A stretch of 64,000 nucleotides of DNA, taken from NCBI GenBank assembly GCA_026119855.1, contig JAOWBW010000439.1, positions 744,001-808,000 of the forward strand, read 5' to 3'. Below, one piece after another: positions 54,472 to 64,000 of the stretch. The notes beneath the pieces were generated by a model, which ran no database searches, was not told the DNA's origin, and saw only the letters and a list, made by a program, of their open reading frames with translations. Source of the DNA: Campanula takesimana (taxonomy: Eukaryota; Streptophyta; Magnoliopsida; Asterales; Campanulaceae). Made by a program: the position numbers and the translations under genes. The first letter of the stretch is position 1. Each line of letters starts with the position of its first letter.

Positions 54472-55646
54472 CATAGAGGGTTAAACTTGCGTTTTTCATT
54501 TTTGGTGTTCTTTTATTTTATTTTCTGGGCATTCTAGTTAAAAGGGTAGGAAGCGCGCGCCTCTAGCCTTCTTGGCCTAACGCGCGCGCGTCCGACCCTA
54601 ATTACCAGAATCGCCCGCCTCCCATCTAGTCCTTCAATTTCATGTTTTTGTGCTAACGTTTACCGCAAGGGAAAAAGTTCTATAATTTAGGGTCAAGGCA
54701 ATCCCTTGAACCCGCTGATTTGCAGGTACTGCCCAGAAGCGGGCGCCTCCACTTCTCTCAGTCTAACGCGCGCACCTCCCGAGTAGGCTTTTGAATGCGC
54801 GCGCTTCTGGGCATTTTCCAGAAACAGAAACAGTGAACAGAATGGACAGTTTTGATAGTGTGTGGGCACCGGGCCTGCACATAATAGTTTTTATTTCCTG
54901 TTCATTTTTATCGGTCACACGGGTGATTCGAAAGTTGTAAATTACATGCTTATTTGTTTTTTTTATTTCCTTTAAAAAAATAATATTTTGTCACTTGGCT
55001 TGACCTCACACTACGTGCACATATTCTTATCAACTGCTCACTATCGAGTCGCACAAGTCCAACCCCAAACCCGTCGAGGCCCGTCCTAGGATGTTTCAAG
55101 CTCCACTCGACCTTGACTCTTCCGAAGCGGTAAACCTCAGCCTGTGGCGTAGTTCACGACTACATGCCGGGGGTGACCTTTAAGCCTCTCTTTAGCCGAG
55201 CACAAACCACACAATTCTAGTTAGGGTCTAACACTCCGTGACTCAAGTCAGTTTCCATGTGCCGAGATTTTCCTAAACTAATGTCTTCAAATCATACATG
55301 CCACTCGTTGTTTTGGACGAAATAAATCTCCGTCCCCAAGTGGTGATTATGGACGCTAATAAAAAATCCGTCCCCGCATGTATGATTTACTACATTAATT
55401 TAGTATAATCCCGATACATGTAGGATTCACAAGCGTGGTGGAATCCGATGAGTATATGGGACCGCGAGAAGGTCTATATACTAGGGTGACGATTCCACTA
55501 TTTTTCTAGAAACCCCAAAAAGGACCACGTCCTTCCGACTTTTGTAAATAAAAAAAAAAGAGTCATTTCTCTTATGTGGTTGAGTCTTTTTCCTTTGTTT
55601 GTGGGTTAATTATTTTACTCAAAACCATGTTCTCTCAATAGGTCCA
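54472..55646. other. Leader of the second gag-only element
   Basis: GC-rich motif clusters at 54549-54596 and 54734-54812 (GCGCGCGC, GCGGGCGCC types), the GTAGTTCACGACTAC hairpin at 55146-55168 and the CCGTCCCC dyads near 55330-55380, all shared with the 33768 element. No gene. Confidence 0.7.
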
Positions 55647-56031
55647 ATGGCTTCCAACAGCAACAACAACAAGGGTGAGAACATCTCCGTGTCCAACGAA
55701 AGGCTCTTCAACATAATAAGAGCCATGGGGGAACAAATGGATAGACTTGTCGAGGATGCCCGCCGCAAGGATGATTTGTGGCAAGACCGTCTTGATCTCG
55801 AGAGGAAAATTCACAAGGAAGAAGTGTCCGAACTTAAGGCCCGTTTACAAGAGTTCACCGACAACAATGCAAAGGTCAACGGTAAGGCATCTTTAAGTGG
55901 CTCGCCTCTCAAAAGTCACAAAGGTTCTACCAACGACCGTGTCTACACTCCCCTCCAAGGTATGACCGTCACCAAGGCCTATGATCTCAAAGCAAAGGGA
56001 CAAATTTCTCCTCTCCAAGGGTACAAGCAAC
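55647..56031 (+). pseudogene. Gag N-terminal part of the second gag-only element (cut by copia)
   Basis: Starts at ATG 55647 (MASNSNNNKGENISVSNERL). The coiled-coil segment with RRKDDLWQDRLDLERKIHKEE aligns with the Gag of the 33768 element. A short linker leads directly to GMTVTKAYDLKAKGQISPLQGY, which resembles the C-terminal LDKYFKGLVQAGKLSPLLNY block of element E's compact gag. The Retrotrans_gag core present in the 33768 element therefore seems to be absent. The frame is truncated by the LTR at 56032. Confidence 0.75.
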
Positions 56032-56479
56032 TGTTGGGTTTCCAAGTAACATGCGCAGCGGAATATAGCAATTAAAATTTTAAGTAACCCAAAGCCATGG
56101 ATCCGTTCATATGATTAAATCAAATACAACATAATGAATAAAGGAAAAACTAACCCTTGATGGCTATCAAATTTCTCTTGGTCTTTGGTGGAGATTTGAA
56201 GACTTGATCACAAAGCTTGAACATGAACTTTGAAGATGATGATTTTCACCCTCTAGCGGTATCCACACTTCGAACGAATATCAAAGGAACTTCTTTGATC
56301 TTGGTTTCTAGACCAATATTATGAAACACACTTTCACAATTTAATAAAGAACTATATGGAATTTATTTGTGAATTATTTTGTTCCTCAATAAAGGATATC
56401 TTAGAACAAAATAAATTCTCTCTCAAACACTTTGGAGACTCACAAAAAGCTATTACTGAGGTTTTGGCCGAAATCATCC

Positions 56480-56486
56480 TTTTATA
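56480..56486 (-). promoter_or_regulatory. TATA box of the copia 3' LTR
   Basis: Minus-strand TATAAAA in GTGTATAAAAGG. The same box is at 63523-63529 in the 5' LTR. Confidence 0.7.
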
Positions 56487-56569
56487 CACAAGCAAGACCT
56501 ATTCCAAATAGGAACCTTGTGTCAAAAGACATTCCAAATCGAATTAGGAAAGTGCCAGCCGACAGTACT

Positions 56570-56676
56570 GTACGGCCGCCCAGAATACACTGTGCGGTCG
56601 CACATTTATCTGAAACAAACTGGTACAAAATTGGGCTAAGTGTGCGGCCGCCCAGTCCACTCTGTGAGGTCGCCCA
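56570..56676. promoter_or_regulatory. GCGGCCGCCCA / GCGGTCGC motif cluster, four copies
   Basis: Copies at about 56571, 56592, 56642 and 56665 alternate GGCCG and GGTCG cores. The cluster ends 84 bp upstream of the TATA box. The same block is in the 5' LTR (63612-63720), and four more copies are in the leader (62701-62776). Confidence 0.6.
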
Positions 56677-57524
56677 CTTCCCCAGAATGTCCAGAATTTC
56701 CAAAATTCCAATTTAGTCCTTTTAAAGATTCGTTCTATTGTGTGTGACCCTCAAGGATTATACTAAGTTAGCAATGGTTTCAAACATAAAACCACAAGAT
56801 ATGATTAGGTTCTAGCAAACCGTCACACCTACCCAAATAGTATAACTAGATACAAGTTCGCATTCCTTTAGAATATGTCACAATCCCTTTGTCCACGATG
56901 TCATTGAACACAAGTCATGGTCAAACAGTCAACTTGTTTTTTTCAATACTTTTTCGATTCCGAATATGTTGATAATTCAAATGCTATTGATCCAATCAAT
57001 CTATTTGACTCCGGCCGAACATTTCATCAACATCATTCCTTCGAGGGGCCCAAGCTTGACATCTCTCCGTGGAGGGACAAATCCATTTAGCTTATTATTC
57101 TTCCCAACGGGAATCCGATTATGCCAATCATACCCTTTATAACTACCGTGTTAAGGTAGCGTTTGAATATGTCAAACACAATGTTCATCAAGTGGAAGAC
57201 TATAATAACTTCATGTCTAAGGATTCAAATGATATAACTAATATGAGATATATGTTCGACATAGACCATGACATAAATCTCATGCAACGGTTCATGTCCA
57301 GTACCTTGTTCCAAACAAGTACCCATAAATCTAACATGATCATCCCATGATCATTTAGCCTTTATACTAGTGCTTAATAAGTACTAGGGACGGAGATTAT
57401 TATAAGTAAACATGAACAACAATAATAATCAAAACATCTCTTTATTGATATGAAATAAATGATAACAATTACAACGTTTATTAAACGTGCCTAGGGCACC
57501 ACTGCCAACAATCTCCCACTTGCC

Positions 57525-60500
57525 CTAGGCCCAATTTCCCATGTATCTAATACCCATGGACCTAACATGACCATCGTGTTTAGCTTGTGGAAGTCCCTTT
57601 GTTAGCGGGTCCACAACATTGTCATCAGTAGGTACTCTGCATATATTTACGTCTCCCCTATCAACGATCTCTCGAATGATATGAAAACGCCTAAGTATGT
57701 GTTTGGATTTCTGATGTGCTCTTGGTTCCTTTGCTTGAGAAATAGCACCATTATTATCGCAATAAAGGTCTATTGGATTAGCAATGCTAGGAACCACTTC
57801 AAGTTCAGTTATGAACTTCTTAATCCAAACAGCTTCCTTTGCAGCATCCGATGCATCAATATACTCAGCTTCTGTTGTAGAATCAGCGGTTGTACTTTGC
57901 TTGGAACTCTTCCAGCTTACAACTCCACCATTTAACATAAACACAAAACCCGATTGCGATCGGCTATCATCTTTGTCGGTTTGGAAGCTTGCATCCGTGT
58001 AAGCATTTACAACGAGATCATCTTCCATTCCTCCATAGACCAAAAACGAGTCTTTAGTTCTTCTCAAGTACTTAAGAATCGCTTTTACAGCTATCCAGTG
58101 ATTTTCGCCAGGGTCGGATTGGTATCTACTTGTCATGCTCAAAGCATAAGATACATCCGGCCTAGTACAAATCATGGCATACATGATGGACCCAATTGCC
58201 GAAGCATATGGAACATCATTCATTTTCTCACGCTCATCGTTTGTCTTAGGACATTGAGTCTTGCTTAGAGAAACTCCATGTAACACGGGCAAGGTGCCTC
58301 TCTTAGAATTTTCCATACGGAATCTTCTAATGACCTTGTCAATGTATGTACTTTGGCTTAAACCAAGTAGCCTCCTTGATCTATCTCTATAGATCTTAAT
58401 GCCAAGAATATATGCAGCTTCACCCATATCTTTCATTGCAAAACATTTTCCTAACCAAGTCTTCACAGATTGAAGTGTAGGAATATCGTTTCCAATGAGC
58501 AATATGTCATCCACGTATAAAATAAGGAATATCACTATGCTCCCACTAATCTTCTTGTATACACAAGGCTCATCTTCGTTCTTGATGAAACCAAACTCTT
58601 TGACCGATTCATCAAAACGGAGAGTCCAACTCCTAGAAGCTTGCTTCAATCCATAGATGGATCTCTGCAACTTGCATACCTTAGAATCTTGTTCAAAACC
58701 TTCTGGTTGTGTCATATACACATCCTCTTGGAGTTTTCCATTCAGGAAAGCGGTTTTGACGTCCATCTGCCATATTTTATAGTCATGATATGCGGCAATG
58801 GCAAGCAAAATTCTTATAGACTTGATCATTGCTACGGGTGAAAAGGTCTCATCATAGTCAATACCATGAACTTGCCTATAACCTTTCGCTACAAGTCTAG
58901 CTTTATAAGTATGCACCTTCCCATCCATGTCAGTCTTCTTCTTGAAGACCCATTTGCATCCTATGGTTTTTACACCTTCGGGTGCATCAATCAAATTCCA
59001 AACTTGATTGTCTTGCATGGATTGTAATTCGGATTCCATGGCTCCAAGCCACTTGTCCGAATCAGGAGAAGACATCGCCTCTTGGTAGGTTGATGGTTCA
59101 TCATTCTCAATGATTTCCACGTCATTACTATCCGTTACGAGAAATCCATATCTCTCGGGCTCGGATCGTAACCTACTAGATCTGCGAGTTACTTGTGTAT
59201 TTTGAGCAGGTTCCACAACTCCTAGTGGTTCTTGTTCTTGTTCCACTATTGGTTCAATGTTATTTTCTGGGTCTTGAATTTCTTCAAGATTTATTTTACT
59301 CCCACTGATTTCTTTGGAGAGAAACTCTTTCTCTAGAAAGACACCAGTTCGGGCAACAAACACTTTGTTGTCCTCGCGGTTGTAAAAGTAATATCCTCTA
59401 GTTTCCTTAGGATATCCCACGAAAATACATTTATCAGATTTGTGTGCAAGTTTGTTTGAGACAAGTCTTTTGACAAAAGCTTCATAACCCCAAATCTTCA
59501 TGAAAGACAGACAAGGCTTCTTTCCGCTCCACATCTCATATGGAGTCTTTTGAACCGATTTAGTTGGAACACGATTTAGTGTGAAAGCAGCGGTCTCTAG
59601 GGCGTAACCCCAAAAGGATATTGGAAGATCAACTTGACTCATCATTGATCGAACCGTGTCTAACAAAGTTCGATTCCTCCTCTCGGACACACCATTCCAT
59701 TGTGGTGTTCCAGGTGGAGTCAATTGTAAAACTATTCCACAATTCTTTAGATGATCATCAAATTCTTGACTTAAGTATTCACCACCTCGATCTGATCGAA
59801 GTGCCTTTATACTTTTGCCAATTTGTTTTTCTACTTCATTTTGAAATATTCTAAATATCTCAAATGCTTCACTTTTATGTTTCATTAGGTAAACATACCC
59901 AAATCTACTATAATCATCAGTGAAGGTTATGAAGTATTGAAATCCTCCCCTAGCATTGCTACTTAATGGTCCGCATACATCAGAATGTATCAACCCCAAT
60001 AAGTCGCTTGCCTTTTCACCCAACATGGTAAAAGGTGTCTTAGTCATTTTTCCAAGAAGACACGACTCACAAGTATCATATGACTCTAAGTCACATGAAC
60101 CCAAAAGTCCGTCCCCATGGAGTTTTGAGATACGCTTCTCATTAATATGACCGAGACGGCAATGCCATAAATAAGTATGATTTACATCATTAGGTTTAGA
60201 TTTCTTATTTACATGATAGACATTGTCATTATTTTCATTCTTGACATCCAAGATATAAAGGCCATTAAATGAATTAGCAATACCATAAAGCACATCATTT
60301 AAATAAATAGAAAATTTCTTATTCTCAATAAGAAACTTAAAACCTTCATTATCCAAACAAGAAATTGAAATAATATTTCTGCTTAAATCCGGAACATAAT
60401 AGAAATTGTTCAAAACAAGAATTAATCCGGAAGGTAAAGTGACTTCATAAGTCCCTACGGCTAATGCAGCAACTCTTGCTCCATTCCCCACGCGTAGATC

Positions 60501-61484
60501 TACTTCACCTTCTTTAAGCAGTCTCCTATTCTTTAGTCCCTGCACATTTAGACAAATGTGAAAACCACATCCGGTATCCAATACCCAGGAATCAATGGTA
60601 GAAAGGAGAATATCTATCATATAGATACCTGAAGTCGACGCAGCCTTGCTGCCCTTCTTCTTCTTTTGCTCTTCCAAGAAAGCCTTGCAATTACGTTTCC
60701 AATGACCAATTTCTTGACAATGGAAACAAATTGCATCCTTTTGTGAATCGGGTTTTGCCTCAGAAGCCTTGGCAACCTTTGCCTTGCTTATTTTGGGTTT
60801 GACAACTTTCTTACCCTTTCCCTTGGCACTAGCCTTCTTCCCATCATGAACCAAGAGCACGGGAGAACCTTTCTCCACAATTTTCATCTCTGCAGTTTTG
60901 AGCATCCCATGCAACTCAGAGAGATTCTTATCCATTCCATGCATGTTATAATTCATCACAAACTGATTATAACTTTTAGGCAATGAATTAAGAATGAGAT
61001 CCGTGGCTAGCTCCAATGGGATTGGATAGCCAAGTTTCTCAAGGTGCTCTACATAACCTTTCATTTTAAGAAAGTGAGGACTCACTTGTTGCCCTTCATT
61101 CATTTTACAAGTAGTGAATGCAACAATGGTCTTGTACCTCTCTTGCCTAGCTTGCTCTTGAAACATGGTTCTCAACTCCACGCCTATCTCATAGGCTTAC
61201 AAATGTTCCAAACTTTGTTGGAGTTTTGAACACATAGCAGCAAGCATGAGACAACTTATATATCTAGAATCATTATGATGTTTCTTGTAATTGTCTCTTT
61301 CTACCCTAGGGGCAGTAGGCGGTGGTTCAGCGGGGAGAGGCCCATCGAGAATGTACAACTTATCTTCTTGCCTAAGAACAATTCTTATGCTACGGATCCA
61401 ATCCATAAAGTTTGTACCATTCTCTTCGAGCTTATCCTTCTCAAGGATCGATCGCAACGACATCGATTGAGTGTTATTAGTCAT
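57525..61484 (-). CDS. Copia gag-pol polyprotein (one internal stop)
   Basis: The frame starts at 61484 (MTNNTQSMSLRS) and is open except for a TAA at 61199-61197, then 1218 codons to 57525. In that long part: UBN2-type gag core (residues 1-110), zinc knuckle CFHCQEIGHWKRNC (152-165), protease DTG (202-204), GAG-pre-integrase LWHCRLGHI (338-346), and integrase catalytic D422 or D423, D464 and E500. RT has QMDVKTAF (D807) and YVDD (889-892). RNase H has YTDAS, STTEAEY (E1105) and YCDN (D1142). All catalytic residues are present and the length is normal for copia. Tork-like is plausible but not proven. Readthrough or one back-mutation would separate this copy from a complete protein; as it stands pol is not continuous with the gag start. 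Confidence 0.95.
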
Positions 61485-63055
61485 TATCTACAAATATGCA
61501 AAATTTCCAAAATTTAATAAGTACCAATTTTTCATTAAAGAAATAAATAATGTATTTTTCAAACGAAAATACTCCCATTAAATTATATAACCTTCATATA
61601 CATCCAATGCATAATATAATTTAATTGGGCTAAGATCCAACTTTAATTTAACTTTTGAGTCCACGGAGGCGGACCGCTCAAAACTAAATTAATTAGGTAG
61701 ACAATCATGTCAATCATATCCCATATGATTCTTAGATCCTTTTATGAGATTCTTTGAGAAATCCAATTTTAAAAAGCATGTTTAATCTCATCTTTTGCCT
61801 AGGTCCAAAACTGTTTTGACGCCTAATTAAGTCCAACCATTTTAAACGCATAGGAACCATTCAATTTAATGCACCTTGCGGAGGCAAGCCCACATTAAAT
61901 TAATGAACCTCATCTTGCTCATACATGAATAAGATTAATGCACCTCACGGAGGCGAACCCACATCAAGATTACCCATGCATATACAAGTGTTTTAATCAT
62001 GGCATGGCAAAGAAGGACTTAAAACTTTATTTGAAGGTTCATCACATATAGCATATAACACATTTATGAGCACATAATATAAACATGTTACACATCAAGT
62101 TTAGCCACTAAATTAATCTCTATTAATTTAAGCATGATATTTATGTGTCATTAGTTTCTCTATAATTATGAGGATGAGACTATTTCAACTTTGGTTATTA
62201 TCTCCAAATCAAGACAACAAGAAGTGCGGTCGAACTAAGCCATTAGGCAACCACAATCCCGCACTAATTCAAGAAACCAAGAAAGTAGTCCATGTGGCCG
62301 AAACTAAGCAATAGATGGTCTCGATGAACGTAGGCCAATTGCATTCACAATTCCACATGGATCTCCAAACTTTGAATCAAGAATTTTGTTTCTCAATTTT
62401 AGCAATTATGAACTCTTCATAATTCTAACTTCGTTTTATCTTTGAAACTTTGATTGCGATCAATTTTGGGAAACACAATCTCGATGAACGCAGATTAGCC
62501 ATCCAAAACTTGAACCAATCTAGGAATCACAAGACTAAAACAAATAGGAAAATCAAACCCCAAAATCCACACACAAACCAACTACCCAAAACCCATTCCA
62601 GATCAGCAAGTCTGGACTGGTTCTGTTACTGGTTTTGTTGAATTTTTCGAAAAATTCCAGATTCTAGTGTTCAACCAAAATCTGACTTTCTGATGCTGGT
62701 GTGCGGCCGCCCAAAAAGATCTGTGCGGTCGCCCAAAAGTGTGCGGCCGCCCAGACTCTTATGTGCGGTCGCCCATGGCCATCATAAGGTGCAGAATTTT
62801 CAAGTTCGAAAATTTTGTCTCAAAATTGTTTTTCTCCGATTATTAAAACTTTGATCCAATCAAAAATTAATAACCAACAATTCTGAATCCACCATAATTT
62901 ATTTATTGCGATTGAATCGTGCGATTAAAGTTGCAAAACAATAAACCACATAAAATCACAAAACACATAAGCATCATATATTCCAATATTCATATCATGC
63001 AAGGCACATATACACATAACATGATCTAGGTATTGAAATAATCAACATGAACGGG
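61485..63055. other. Leader of the copia element
   Basis: 1.57 kb, AT-rich and non-coding, between PBS and gag start. It contains the four-copy GCGGCCGC/GCGGTCGC cluster at 62701-62776 and several GGAGGC(G/A)(A/G)(A/G)CC-type short repeats (about 61665, 61880, 61945). Confidence 0.6.
62701..62776. promoter_or_regulatory. GC-rich motif cluster in the copia leader
   Basis: Four copies of GTGCGGCCGCCCA or GTGCGGTCGCCCA in strict alternation, the same motif and order as in the LTRs. Confidence 0.55.
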
Positions 63056-63067
63056 GCTCTGATACCA
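63056..63067 (-). other. Primer-binding site, initiator-Met tRNA (copia)
   Basis: Minus strand TGGTATCAGAGC, next to the 5' LTR end at 63069. Confidence 0.92.
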
Positions 63068-63068
63068 C

Positions 63069-64000
63069 TGTTGGGTTTCCAAGTAACATGCGCAGCGGAA
63101 TATAGCAATTAAAATTTTAAGGAACCCAAAGCCATGGATCCGTTCATATGATTAAATCAAATACAACATAATGAATAAAGGAAAAACTAACCCTTGATGG
63201 CTATCAAATTTCTCTTGGTCTTTGGTGGAGATTTGAAGACTTGATCACGATCACAAAGCTTGAACACGAACTTTGAAGATGATGATTTTCACCCTCTAGC
63301 GGTATCCACACTTCGAACGAATATCAAAGGAACTTCTTTGATCTTGGTTGCTAGACCAATATTATGAAACACACTTTCACAATTTAATAAAGAACTATAT
63401 GGAATTTATTTGTGAATTATTTTGTTCCTCAATCAAGGATATCTTAGAACAAAATAAATTCTCTCTCAAACACTTTGGAGACTCACAAAAAGCTATTACT
63501 GAGGTTCTGGCCGAAATCATCCTTTTATACACAAGCAAGACCTATTCCAAATAGGAACCTTGTGTCAAAAGACATTCCAAATCGAATTAGGAAAGTGCCA
63601 GCCGACAGTACTGTGCGGCCGCCCAGAATACACTGTGCGGTCGCACATTTATCTGAAACAAACTGGTACAAAATTGGGCTAAGTGTGAGGCCGCCCAGTC
63701 CACACTGTGCGGTCGCCCACTTCCCCAGAATGTCCAGAATTTCCAAAATTCCAATTTAGTCCTTTTAAAGATTCGTTCTATTGTGTGTGACCCTCTAGGA
63801 TTATACTAAGTTAGCAATGGTTTCAAACATGAAACCACAAGATATGATTAGGTTCTAGCAAACCGTCACACCTACCCAAATAGTATAACTAGATACAAGT
63901 TCGCATTCCTTTAGAATATGTCACAATCCCTTTGTCCACGATGTCATTGAACACAAGTCATGGTCAAACAGTCAACTTGTTTTGTTCAATACTTTTTCGA
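63069..64000 (-). repeat. 5' LTR of the copia element (partial)
   Basis: 932 bp matching 56032-56950. Differences are few: an insertion of about six bases (GATCAC) near 63246 and scattered substitutions. Continues beyond the window. Confidence 0.95.

Larger units (their letters stand above)
53198..56031 (+). mobile_element. Second gag-only element of the 33768 family (5' part)
   Basis: The LTR (53198-54452) is related to that of the 33768 element, in plus orientation, with its first bases mutated (GGTAGACACC for TGTAGACACC). A tRNA-Arg PBS, a leader closely matching 40127-41360 and the gag start at 55647 follow. The element is broken at 56032 by a copia insertion, so the rest lies outside the window. 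It inserted into the post-gag region of element E. Confidence 0.85.
56032..57510 (-). repeat. 3' LTR of the copia element
   Basis: 1479 bp, TGTTGG...CCAACA ends. TATA box (minus) at 56480-56486, GC-rich cluster 56570-56676. An open 93-codon frame runs antisense to the LTR (57069-57350), with a close copy in the solo LTR at 50021-50302. Confidence 0.95.
56032..64000 (-). mobile_element. Nearly intact Ty1/copia element (5' LTR truncated by window edge)
   Basis: 3' LTR 56032-57510, a polypurine tract (AAGTGGGAGAT, minus) beside it, a single gag-pol frame (61484-57525), an initiator-Met PBS (63056-63067) and the first 932 bp of the 5' LTR (63069-64000). The left flank is GCAAC (56027-56031). A GCAAC copy is expected after the 5' LTR, at about 64,550. 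Only one stop separates gag start and pol. The two LTR segments are very similar, so it is a recent insertion. Confidence 0.95.

Overview
The window looks like nuclear DNA of a flowering plant, most likely a eudicot with a large, repeat-rich genome. I found no convincing host gene, no rRNA or tRNA gene and nothing prokaryotic. Practically every base belongs to LTR retrotransposons inserted into one another. The lineage evidence is: Ty1/copia proteins (Ale-type RT, Sirevirus/Maximus-type gag-pol plus an envelope-like gene, and a third nearly intact copia); a Ty3/gypsy gag-pol; and several elements whose primer-binding site matches the 3' end of plant tRNA-Arg, a feature known from the Ogre/Tat group, but which carry only gag or no recognisable protein.

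Layout. (1) 1-453 is an Ale-type copia RT fragment (+). (2) At 454 it is interrupted by a Ty3/gypsy element (-), which appears to host everything to its right: integrase 1025-2038, RNase H/RT/protease 13327-15503, protease start and gag 46197-47316. (3) A 11.3 kb tRNA-Arg-primed element without pol (element A, 2039-13321, LTRs 2750 bp, target duplication CCTAC) splits the gypsy integrase. (4) A Sirevirus (outer Sirevirus, 15504-46191, target duplication ACTAC) splits the gypsy protease. Inside it lie a second, internally deleted Sirevirus (18872-27815) in the envelope-like gene and a gag-only element (TR-GAG-like, 33768-42532, target duplication CTAGG) between the gag and protease coding regions. 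(5) From 47384 a further tRNA-Arg-primed gag-only element (element E, +) follows. It holds a copia solo LTR (49861-51379, target duplication CCCTC) and another gag-only element (53198 onward, +), itself broken at 56032 by a nearly intact copia (-) that runs off the right edge.

Nesting reaches five levels (Ale copia > gypsy > element E > gag-only element > copia). LTR pairs compared by eye differ by about 0.8% (element A and the 33768 element) to about 1.6% (inner Sirevirus), so several insertions are recent. The autonomous elements could supply pol proteins in trans only to related gag-only elements; no matching tRNA-Arg-primed pol is present in the window.

The most interesting signals are not genes. 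First, a covarying stem-loop motif (GAACTACG ... CGTAGGCAG) occurs eight times across three tRNA-Arg-primed elements, in LTR and internal sequence. Second, family-specific GC-rich short motifs are clustered upstream of the TATA box and often again in the leader, in gypsy, copia, Sirevirus and gag-only elements alike. Third, the Sirevirus envelope-like gene has a phase-0 intron conserved in two diverged copies.
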